From: Paenibacillus soyae
Lineage (GTDB): Bacteria > Bacillota > Bacilli > Paenibacillales > Paenibacillaceae
NCBI RefSeq assembly: GCF_024623455.1
Contig: NZ_JANIPJ010000009.1
Location: 1 to 64,000, forward strand
DNA: 64,000 nucleotides
Reading direction: 5' to 3'
Position 1 is the first letter of the stretch. Each line of letters starts with the position of its first letter. Made by a program: the position numbers and the translations under genes. This document shows positions 8,451-15,315 of this stretch, piece by piece. The notes below the pieces were generated by a model, which saw nothing but the letters and a program-made list of their open reading frames with translations, ran no database searches and was not told where the DNA came from.

Positions 8451-8861
8451 ATGAATCAAATGAACAAATGGCTACGCTTTATACCCGCTTTGGCATGGAT
8501 GGGCGTCATCTTCGCGTTATCCTCCCGCACCGGCGACGAGATCAACTCGGTTCTGCCATTCTTCCAAAAGTTTTTTCCCGGCATGACGGACTTTAACTGG
8601 GGACATTTCGTCTCGTACTTTATTCTCGCCGCCGCATTCGATTACGGCTTCGGCAGAAGAGCCGACGGGATTGTTCTCAAGCTCGCCATTATTTTGTTAT
8701 GCGGCTTATACGGCGTGACGGATGAGCTTCACCAGTCGTATGTCGGAGGGCGCATGATGGATATGAAAGATATACGCAACGATATGATCGGAGCGGCTGT
8801 TTGGACGATCGTCATCTCCATTCCTTTTGTTCGGAAGAAGTGGAGACGTTACGCGAGTTAA
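8451..8861 (+). CDS. VanZ-family membrane protein
   Basis: A 136-residue integral membrane protein with four hydrophobic segments (about residues 8-23, 50-66, 74-90 and 112-128) and the VanZ-like signatures ALSSRTG and DELHQSYVGGR with the following RND-M block. VanZ relatives are associated with low-level teicoplanin resistance in a few cases, but most are of unknown function. The start is set by GAAGGAG 6 bases before the ATG. It is a single gene, divergent from the DJ-1 gene. Confidence 0.88.
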   Translation: MNQMNKWLRFIPALAWMGVIFALSSRTGDEINSVLPFFQKFFPGMTDFNWGHFVSYFILAAAFDYGFGRRADGIVLKLAIILLCGLYGVTDELHQSYVGGRMMDMKDIRNDMIGAAVWTIVISIPFVRKKWRRYAS

Positions 8862-8910
8862 TCGTTTCGATGGTCGTAGAAAAAATTACAAAGCATCGTC
8901 AGCAGGATTT

Positions 8911-8939
8911 TTGACAAAAAAGGTCGAATATTTTATTCA
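8911..8939 (+). promoter_or_regulatory. promoter of the zinc-ribbon gene, with a structured leader
   Basis: TTGACA (8911-8916), 17 bases and TATTCA (8934-8939). The resulting leader of about 100 bases contains GAAACG/CGTTTC arms around a GGAA-TTCC hairpin, and a 6-bp AGCGGC-TTTTC-GCCGTT hairpin directly before the RBS of the next gene. Confidence 0.5.
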
Positions 8940-9048
8940 CAAAGCTGAAACGAAGGAAGGCAATTCCCCAGCAGGAACGCCGCCGTTTCGCGTGATTAAA
9001 GTAGGATAGATAGCGGCTTTTCGCCGTTATGAGAAGGAGTTGGCCATC

Positions 9049-9462
9049 TTGCGGAAAAAATGCCTCTGCGGCGAAACAATGACGATGAAATTGCGTACGG
9101 TCATCTATTCGGGGAAAGTGGAAATCGATAATGTGCCGATTTTTTCGTGCGCGTCATGCAGTAGAAGCGAGGTCATTCCCGAAGTGAAGCCGGATTTGAC
9201 GGGTCTGATCGCTCAGCTTGGAGCTCATCCTCATAAAGGTAGCTTTTTGTTTAACGAATGCAACGAATGGGCAGATTTGTTAGTAGAAGCAAAAGCGTAC
9301 AAGCAACAGCCGGAGGCGCATGAAGTAGAGGCGCTGATCGAGCAGCGCGTGAATATGCTTCTTGATTTGTATTTGCTGGCGCAATCCTTGAACGACGAAT
9401 CCTGGATCGAGGATATTAAGAAACGTCTGAACCAAATCAGCAGACGAACATTGCATACATAA
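9049..9462 (+). CDS. YgiT-type zinc-ribbon protein, uncharacterised
   Basis: A 137-residue soluble protein. Its N-terminus has two cysteine pairs, CLCGE (residues 5-7) and FSCASC about 30 residues later, separated by a strand-rich segment, the pattern of a YgiT/MqsA-like zinc ribbon. The remaining residues are helical, with a long C-terminal helix pair (about 85-130). There is no HTH, so it is not a full MqsA antitoxin. AAGGAG at 9034-9039 is 9 bases before the TTG at 9049; a TTG at 9040 abuts the RBS and is rejected. It is upstream of ccpA but has its own promoter. Confidence 0.72.
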   Translation: MRKKCLCGETMTMKLRTVIYSGKVEIDNVPIFSCASCSRSEVIPEVKPDLTGLIAQLGAHPHKGSFLFNECNEWADLLVEAKAYKQQPEAHEVEALIEQRVNMLLDLYLLAQSLNDESWIEDIKKRLNQISRRTLHT

Positions 9463-9603
9463 CGCCCTCAACGAGATTGAATAAGCTAGACGAGCGGCTG
9501 ATATGATCCCTGCAACTGTTCCATCAAACTGTCATCCGTTGTAAATTCGTTACCCGCAGCAGGATTCCTCACATGTATTTCTTACGACCGATAGGCGTTA
9601 ACA

Positions 9604-9632
9604 TTGCGAAAAGTAATATTTTGTCGTATTAT
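9604..9632 (+). promoter_or_regulatory. promoter of ccpA
   Basis: TTGCGA (9604-9609), a 17-base spacer and TATTAT (9627-9632), about 60 bases before the chosen GTG start of ccpA. The 228 bases upstream of ccpA contain no gene. Confidence 0.6.
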
Positions 9633-9690
9633 TACGTTAATATACGGCGTACGAAAGAATGAAAAATTTGAGCAAATGGAGAGAGAATCC

Positions 9691-10695
9691 GTGACGGTAA
9701 CCATTTATGATGTAGCAAGAGAAGCAGGTGTATCCATGGCAACGGTTTCCCGGGTGGTCAACAACAACCCGAACGTGAAACCGGCAACGAGAAAGAAAGT
9801 ATACGAGGCCATCGAACGTCTCGGCTATCGTCCGAACGCGGTAGCTCGCGGCTTGGCCAGCAAGAAGACGACAACGGTCGGCGTCGTGATTCCCGATATA
9901 TCCAACGCGATTTTCGCGGAAGTGGCGCGCGGCATCGAAGATATCGCCAATATGTATCATTATAATATTATTTTATGTAATGCCGACAAGAAGAAAGACA
10001 AGGAAATCCGGGTTATCAATACGCTGCTGGAGAAGCAAGTCGACGGCTTGCTCTTCATGGGCGGCGCCGTCACGGACGACCATCTGGTCGCTTTCCGCAC
10101 GGCGAACGTGCCGATCGTATTGTGCGCGACCAGCGACGAGAACAACCAAATTCCTTCCGTTGACATTAATCACGAGGAAGCGGCGTTCGACGCGGTCATG
10201 AAGCTTATCTCCCAAGGCCATCGCCGCATCGCGATGATCAGCGGAACGCTTCAGGATCCATCCAATGGTTATGCGCGATTCCAGGGCTACAAGCGCGCCT
10301 TGGAGCAATCGGGCATTACATACGATGATACATTAGTTCGCATCGGGAACTACCGTTACGAGTCGGGCGTCGATGCGATGAAATATTTTATCGAGCTCGA
10401 AGAAAAACCGACGGCCGTCTTCTCCGCTACGGACGAGATGGCGATCGGCGCGATTCACTGCATCCAAGACTCGGGACTTAATGTGCCGGGAGATATTTCC
10501 GTGATCAGCGTGGACAACAGCCGCATGGCATCCATGGTAAGACCTCAGCTCACGGCGGTAGCGCAGCCGATGTATGATATCGGAGCCGTTTCCATGCGCC
10601 TGCTGACGAAGCTCATGAAGAAAGAAAATGTCGAGCACTCGAAGGTTATTCTGCCGCATGAAATCGTGGTTCGCCATTCCGTTGGAGGCATTTAA
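9691..10695 (+). CDS. ccpA: catabolite control protein A (LacI family)
   Basis: CcpA is the global carbon-catabolite regulator; with Ser-phosphorylated HPr or Crh it binds cre operators. The N-terminal HTH ([20 protein letters not shown]) and hinge [14 protein letters not shown] are nearly those of Bacillus CcpA, followed by the periplasmic-binding-protein-like core with [13 protein letters not shown] and VDGLLFMGG. The frame is open from 9604, but GGAGAG lies 7 bases before the GTG at 9691, which gives 334 residues, the length of B. subtilis CcpA. mtnN follows 5 bases after the stop. Likely targets within this window are the cre-like sites at the PTS operon and at acsA. Confidence 0.97.
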   Translation: MTVTIYDVAREAGVSMATVSRVVNNNPNVKPATRKKVYEAIERLGYRPNAVARGLASKKTTTVGVVIPDISNAIFAEVARGIEDIANMYHYNIILCNADKKKDKEIRVINTLLEKQVDGLLFMGGAVTDDHLVAFRTANVPIVLCATSDENNQIPSVDINHEEAAFDAVMKLISQGHRRIAMISGTLQDPSNGYARFQGYKRALEQSGITYDDTLVRIGNYRYESGVDAMKYFIELEEKPTAVFSATDEMAIGAIHCIQDSGLNVPGDISVISVDNSRMASMVRPQLTAVAQPMYDIGAVSMRLLTKLMKKENVEHSKVILPHEIVVRHSVGGI

Positions 10696-10700
10696 TCGCG

Positions 10701-11399
10701 ATGACGACAACGAAAATCGGCATAATCGGAGCAATGGCGGAAGAGATCGAGCAGCTTCACCGGCATGTTGATGTCACGTCGGAGTTTACGAAGGCGGGCA
10801 TTACGTATTATGAAGGCAGCTTCCACGGGAAGAACGTAATCTTCTGCAAATCGGGAGTCGGGAAGGTGAACGCCGCGGTATGCACGCAGCTTCTGCTGGA
10901 AGCGGGCGCGACCAGCGTATTGTTTACCGGCGTCGCGGGCGCACTGGATCCTGCCTTGAACATCGGTGACATCGTCGTATCGACCAGCTGCATCCAGCAT
11001 GACATGGATGTAACGCCGCTTGGTTTCGCCAAGGGTGTCATTCCATACCATCCCCGTTCGGAGTTTGCGGCGGACGAGCAGTTGGTTCAATTAGCTTATG
11101 AGGCCAGCGAGCGTGTCTTCCCAGGGCACAGCTTGAAGGGCAAGGTTTTATCCGGCGATCAGTTCATCGCGGATAGAGGCACCGTTGAAGGGCTTCATCA
11201 GACGCTGCAGGGTGCCTGCGCGGAGATGGAAGGCGCGGCCGTCGCGCAAGTTTGCGATATGAACGACATTCCGTTTGTCGTCATTCGTTCCATGTCGGAC
11301 AAGGCCGACGGCTCCGCCCATGTGAACTTTGCGGAATTTACGGTTCAAGCTTCCGAGAATTCGTTCCGCATTATCGATGAAATCGTGAAGAGCCTTTGA
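10701..11399 (+). CDS. mtnN: 5'-methylthioadenosine/S-adenosylhomocysteine nucleosidase
   Basis: MtnN (Pfs) hydrolyses methylthioadenosine and S-adenosylhomocysteine to adenine and the thioribose or S-ribosylhomocysteine, recycling by-products of SAM chemistry. The 232-residue protein has the family start GIIGAMAEEIE, the VAGALDPALNIGDIVVS block, the MEGAAVAQVC purine/ribose-binding segment and the catalytic Asp in RSMSDKADG. It starts 5 bases after ccpA with a GGAGG at the end of ccpA, so the two form a transcription unit closed by a strong terminator. Confidence 0.96.
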   Translation: MTTTKIGIIGAMAEEIEQLHRHVDVTSEFTKAGITYYEGSFHGKNVIFCKSGVGKVNAAVCTQLLLEAGATSVLFTGVAGALDPALNIGDIVVSTSCIQHDMDVTPLGFAKGVIPYHPRSEFAADEQLVQLAYEASERVFPGHSLKGKVLSGDQFIADRGTVEGLHQTLQGACAEMEGAAVAQVCDMNDIPFVVIRSMSDKADGSAHVNFAEFTVQASENSFRIIDEIVKSL

Positions 11400-11406
11400 G
11401 AGAAGT

Positions 11407-11441
11407 AGAAGCGCCGCATAACGCGGCGCTTCTTTCTTTTT
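11407..11441 (+). terminator. terminator of ccpA-mtnN
   Basis: An 11-bp perfect stem (AGAAGCGCCGC and its complement at 11423-11433) with a 5-base loop, followed by TTCTTTTT. It lies between mtnN and the convergent acuC. Confidence 0.88.
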
Positions 11442-11447
11442 GCATTT

Positions 11448-12626
11448 CTATAGATCTTGAATGACAATCGATTGAATAGTCCTGTTCTGCTCGGTTATGA
11501 TGTCGCGCCTAGGGATGGCCGGAATGTCGGAGCGCTCATCCTGCCAGTAAGCGGGAAGCGCCACGGGACTCTGATCCTTCCAACGATCCAGCCATGCCTT
11601 CGGGAGAGGCATACGGCGCCCCTCCTTAAGGGCCGCCGCGAGCGGGTGATCCGACATTTCCAGCCAAACATGCGACCAGGCGCGAGGCACGACTCTCCAT
11701 ATATCGTAGCCTCCGCCGCCAAGCGCTATCCACTTGCCGTTCGTATAAGCATGAGCAAGCTCGTGGAGGATCGCGGGGATCTCCTCGTAGATTCTCATGC
11801 TGCAATGGATATGGGACAGAGGATCGTACGCATGAGCGTCACAGCCATGTTGGCTGATAATGACATCGGGTTTGAACGCTTCGATGACTTTGCGAAGCGT
11901 GACGTTAAAGCTCTCCAGCCAAGAATCATCTTCGGTATAGGGCTCCAGCGGTACGTTAAAGCAAGCGCCGAAGCCGGAATCGACGCCTTTCTCGTAAGCA
12001 AAGCCGGTGCCGGGGAACAAATATTTGCCCGTCTCATGGATCGAATACGTGCATACGTCAGGGTCTTCATAGAAGCACCATTGCACCCCGTCGCCATGAT
12101 GGACGTCCGTATCGACGTAAAGAACGCGCGCATTGTAATGGCGGCGAATATGCTGAATCGCGATCGAAGCGTCATTATAGACGCAGAAGCCGGATGCGCG
12201 ATCGGGAAATGCATGATGATGCCCGCCCGCAAGATGGAAGGCATGCTGCGCCTTGCCGCTCATGACGGCCTCAGCCGCTTCGAGAGAGCCGGTCGCGATG
12301 GCGGAGGCCGCTTTGTGAAGCCCGGGAAAAAAAGGCGTGTCCTCCGTCTGAAGGCCGAATTGCTCCGCGATGACCGATTTGCGGCGAGGATCGTCTTCAT
12401 GATCCAACTGCTTCACGGCTTGTATGTAATCGTCGCGATGAACCCAGCGTAATTGCTGCTCGGAGATTGTATAGCCGGGGGAGACGATCTGATCGTCCTT
12501 CAAAGCTCCGGCTTCCTTCAGCAGATCGATCGTCAACGTCTGACGGATGGGATCGAACGGATGGTCGTCATGGAATTTGTAGCCGGATGAATCGGAATGA
12601 TGAATGAATATTGCCTTTGATACCAT
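11448..12626 (-). CDS. acuC: acetoin utilisation protein AcuC, histone-deacetylase family
   Basis: A 392-residue class I HDAC-like deacetylase. In B. subtilis AcuC removes the acetyl group that AcuA places on acetyl-CoA synthetase, reactivating it. Visible family blocks: GGHHHAFPDR with the catalytic His pair, DTDVHHGDG carrying the metal-binding Asp and His, HETGKYLFPGTG, HGCDAH, and the GGGGYD block near residue 300. It lies 36 bases downstream of acuA on the same strand. The acuB gene that sits between them in B. subtilis is absent. Confidence 0.94.
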   Translation of the reverse strand: MVSKAIFIHHSDSSGYKFHDDHPFDPIRQTLTIDLLKEAGALKDDQIVSPGYTISEQQLRWVHRDDYIQAVKQLDHEDDPRRKSVIAEQFGLQTEDTPFFPGLHKAASAIATGSLEAAEAVMSGKAQHAFHLAGGHHHAFPDRASGFCVYNDASIAIQHIRRHYNARVLYVDTDVHHGDGVQWCFYEDPDVCTYSIHETGKYLFPGTGFAYEKGVDSGFGACFNVPLEPYTEDDSWLESFNVTLRKVIEAFKPDVIISQHGCDAHAYDPLSHIHCSMRIYEEIPAILHELAHAYTNGKWIALGGGGYDIWRVVPRAWSHVWLEMSDHPLAAALKEGRRMPLPKAWLDRWKDQSPVALPAYWQDERSDIPAIPRRDIITEQNRTIQSIVIQDL

Positions 12627-12662
12627 TCTAAGCTCATTTCCTTTCCCAGTAGATAGTTCGGC

Positions 12663-13298
12663 TTAATACATGAATCGTCCGCGGAACCGGACTCGGTCGA
12701 ATTGCTCGATGGAAGAGAGCGGCACTTCCTTGCCTATCCGCACCATCAGGCAGTTCGCGGGATGGGAGCATATTTCCGGATCATCGGTTGCATACCAGAT
12801 CATACCGGCCGATTTCATGAGCTTCTCCATCATGGCCCGGTAATCCCACACGTTAAGACCCGTTCCTTCCAAGTCCCAGTGCCAATAATACTCCGTCGTG
12901 AACACGATCATGTTCTCCAGCTGTTCCTCGGCGAAAGCCATGGCGATCAATTTTTTGCCGAGCCCGTAGGAGCGGTAATCGTCTGCCACTTCGATGGCCC
13001 CGAGCTCGATCAAATCTTTCATGCCGCCTTCCGACCACCGTTCCAGCTCGTCCGGATAATGAAAGGTTACGTACCCTACGATTTGATTGCCCTCGCGGGC
13101 TAATAGGATGCGGCCTTCTTCCAGCGAGGCGATTTCGACTAGCGCCTCGTGCTGATCCGCCGGGCGGCGGAAAGCGTCGAGCTTCGGGTGCATCGTATAC
13201 TCCGCTAACGCATCGGGAGGAACGGGGCCTTCTATGATCAATTCGCGATGGTCGCGGGTCGTAACGGTTTCTCTGAGCGCTATTTTGCGGTGCTCCAT
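12663..13298 (-). CDS. acuA: acetyltransferase AcuA (GNAT) acting on acetyl-CoA synthetase
   Basis: A 211-residue GNAT acetyltransferase closely resembling B. subtilis AcuA (210 residues), which acetylates and inactivates acetyl-CoA synthetase. Blocks include LIEGPVPPDALAEY, DQHEALVEIASL, DLIELGAIEVADDYR, the acetyl-CoA loop RSYGLGKKL, FTTEYYWHWDLEG and the ATDDPEICSHPANCLM segment. The frame extends to 13400, but AAGGAGG lies 11 bases before the ATG at 13298 and homology begins there (MEHRK). Divergent from acsA, whose product is its substrate. Confidence 0.95.
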   Translation of the reverse strand: MEHRKIALRETVTTRDHRELIIEGPVPPDALAEYTMHPKLDAFRRPADQHEALVEIASLEEGRILLAREGNQIVGYVTFHYPDELERWSEGGMKDLIELGAIEVADDYRSYGLGKKLIAMAFAEEQLENMIVFTTEYYWHWDLEGTGLNVWDYRAMMEKLMKSAGMIWYATDDPEICSHPANCLMVRIGKEVPLSSIEQFDRVRFRGRFMY

Positions 13299-13378
13299 CT
13301 GCGGGTCGTCCTCCTTCGTCATTATGATCACGCCAATAAAATGATTGAATCCATCGTTAATATGATTGTTTTCTACTA

Positions 13379-13393
13379 TTTGTTTATAACAAA
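13379..13393. promoter_or_regulatory. palindrome TTTGTT-TAT-AACAAA in the acuA-acsA intergenic region
   Basis: A perfect 6-bp inverted repeat with a 3-base centre. On the reverse strand it contains TATAAA, a plausible -10 of acuA (a TTTTCA lies 17 bases further upstream). It could be an operator or just the -10 region. Confidence 0.35.
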
Positions 13394-13435
13394 CAATCAA
13401 GAAAATGAAAAGCGTAGTCGAGAGTTAACAGGTTG

Positions 13436-13444
13436 TGGTATAAT
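13436..13444 (+). promoter_or_regulatory. extended -10 promoter of acsA
   Basis: TGG followed by TATAAT (13439-13444) is a perfect extended -10 element; there is no good -35 box at 17 bases. The predicted start point is near 13451, about 60 bases before the acsA ATG. Confidence 0.6.
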
Positions 13445-13457
13445 GAGAGAGGTCAAT

Positions 13458-13471
13458 TGAAAGCGCATACT
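13458..13471 (+). promoter_or_regulatory. cre site downstream of the acsA promoter
   Basis: TGAAAGCGCATACT matches 12 of 14 positions of the cre sequence TGAAAGCGCTTACA. It lies a few bases downstream of the predicted start point, where bound CcpA would block acsA transcription. acsA is a known CcpA-repressed gene in B. subtilis. Confidence 0.75.
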
Positions 13472-13510
13472 ATAACTGAAGTATTACAGATTTGATGGGA
13501 GAGTGATAGA

Positions 13511-15235
13511 ATGATCAACTTGCATCAAGAACGTATTCCGGCAACAGCGGCTAATCCGAATTTAGAAAATTACGAAGAAGCGAAAGCGTCCTTTGCATGG
13601 GAGCAGGTAGAGAAGCAATTCAGCTGGCACGAAATCGGCAAAGTGAATATGGCCTACGAGGCGGTCGACCGCCATGTCGAGCTCGGCAAAGGACAAAAGA
13701 CAGCGCTTTATTATAGCGACAGCGAGCGCGATGAATCGTATACATTCGAACAGCTGAGCCGCCAATCGGGCCGATTCGCTAACGTCTTGCGCGGCCTCGG
13801 CATCGGCAAGGGCGAGCGCGTATTTATCTTTATGCCCCGTACGCCCGAGCTGTACTTCAGCGTGCTTGGCGCGCTTAAGATCGGAGCGGTAGTTGGCCCG
13901 TTATTCGAAGCCTTCATGGAAACCGCCGTCAAGGACAGGCTGCAAGACAGCGAAGCGGTTGCGATCGTAACGACGCCCGCGCTGCTGCACCGCATTAAAC
14001 GCGACGAGCTTCCGGCTCTCAAGCATATTATCGTCTTCGGTGACGACGTCCCTGCCGAAGAGGGAATCGTAAACTACAAAGAAGAGATGGCCACAGCCTC
14101 CGAGACGGCCGAAATCGAATGGCTGGACCGCGAAGACGGACTTATTCTCCATTATACATCGGGATCCACCGGAAAGCCAAAAGGCGTTTTCCATGTCCAG
14201 AACGCGATGATCCAGCACAAATTGACGGGTCAAATCGTTCTCGATTTGAAGGAGGACGATATCTACTGGTGTACGGCGGACCCTGGCTGGGTAACGGGAA
14301 CGTCGTATGGCATTTTCGCTCCATGGTTGAATGGCGCGACCAACGTCGTTCGCGGGGGCCGATTCAGTCCGAGCGATTGGTACTCTGTCATTCAGAAGTA
14401 CGGCGTAACGGTCTGGTATAGCGCGCCGACGGCGTTCCGCATGCTGATGGGAGCGGGCGACGATTTGTCGAAGCAATTCGATCTGTCGAGCCTTCGCCAT
14501 GTGCTTAGCGTAGGGGAGCCGCTTAATCCCGAAGTCGTCAGATGGGGGATGAAGGTGTATAACCAGCGGATTCACGATACATGGTGGATGACCGAGACGG
14601 GCGGACAGCTGATTTGCAACTATCCGAGCATGGATATTAAGCCGGGCTCCATGGGCAAACCGCTGCCGGGCGTACAAGCCGCCATTATCGATGACAGCGG
14701 CAACGAGGTGCCGCCTTACCGTATGGGCAATCTGGCGGTTCGCGTGCCATGGCCGTCCATGATGCGCAAGATTTGGAATAACCCTGCCAAGTACGAGGAG
14801 TATTTCCGCCTGGAAGGCTGGTACGTATCCGGGGATTCCGCTTATATGGACGAAGACGGTTACTTCTGGTTCCAAGGCCGGATCGACGACGTCATTAATA
14901 CGGCGGGCGAGCGCGTCGGTCCGTTCGAGGTCGAAAGCAAGCTTGTCGAGCACCCGGCGGTAGCGGAAGCGGGCGTTATCGGCAAGCCGGACCCCATGCG
15001 GGGCGAAATCATTAAAGCGTTTATCGCGCTTCGCGAAGGCTACGAGGCCTCGGAAGAGCTGAAGAAGGAAATTGCCCAGTTCGTTAAGGTAGGTTTGTCG
15101 GCGCATGCGGCGCCAAGAGAAATCGAATTCAAGGATAAGCTTCCGAAGACGCGCAGCGGCAAAATCATGAGAAGGGTGCTTAAGGCATGGGAGCTTAACC
15201 TGCCGACGGGCGATCTTTCTACCATCGAGGATTAG
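13511..15235 (+). CDS. acsA: acetyl-CoA synthetase (AMP-forming)
   Basis: Acetyl-CoA synthetase activates acetate through acetyl-AMP to acetyl-CoA. The 574-residue protein has the adenylate-forming motif YTSGSTGKPKG (about residues 215-225), the TWWMTETGGQ block, the YVSGDSAYMDEDGY hinge region and the C-terminal catalytic Lys551 in TRSGKIMRRVL, the residue equivalent to the one acetylated by AcuA. The ATG at 13511 follows GGGAGAG. It stands divergent from acuA-acuC, making a self-contained acetate activation and control module, with a cre site and a terminator. Confidence 0.97.
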   Translation: MINLHQERIPATAANPNLENYEEAKASFAWEQVEKQFSWHEIGKVNMAYEAVDRHVELGKGQKTALYYSDSERDESYTFEQLSRQSGRFANVLRGLGIGKGERVFIFMPRTPELYFSVLGALKIGAVVGPLFEAFMETAVKDRLQDSEAVAIVTTPALLHRIKRDELPALKHIIVFGDDVPAEEGIVNYKEEMATASETAEIEWLDREDGLILHYTSGSTGKPKGVFHVQNAMIQHKLTGQIVLDLKEDDIYWCTADPGWVTGTSYGIFAPWLNGATNVVRGGRFSPSDWYSVIQKYGVTVWYSAPTAFRMLMGAGDDLSKQFDLSSLRHVLSVGEPLNPEVVRWGMKVYNQRIHDTWWMTETGGQLICNYPSMDIKPGSMGKPLPGVQAAIIDDSGNEVPPYRMGNLAVRVPWPSMMRKIWNNPAKYEEYFRLEGWYVSGDSAYMDEDGYFWFQGRIDDVINTAGERVGPFEVESKLVEHPAVAEAGVIGKPDPMRGEIIKAFIALREGYEASEELKKEIAQFVKVGLSAHAAPREIEFKDKLPKTRSGKIMRRVLKAWELNLPTGDLSTIED

Positions 15236-15262
15236 TAGTCGGAACCATATCGAATGAAATAG

Positions 15263-15315
15263 AAGAAGGCCGCTTAGGCTCCGTTCCGGATCCTAAGCGG
15301 CCTTCTTGCTTTTCT
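15263..15315. terminator. terminator between acsA and the class A PBP gene
   Basis: A 16-bp perfect stem, 15263-15278 and 15292-15307, with a 13-base loop, followed by GCTTTTCTT on the forward strand. The reverse-strand PBP stop lies 8 bases away, so it may serve both genes. Confidence 0.8.

Noticed and set aside
8827..9009. 60-codon ORF overlapping the end of the VanZ gene
   Set aside because: Lies within VanZ in another frame and across the next gene's promoter; no RBS.
13901..15106. 401-codon reverse ORF antisense to acsA
   Set aside because: Antisense shadow of a strongly conserved enzyme; no start signals and biased composition.
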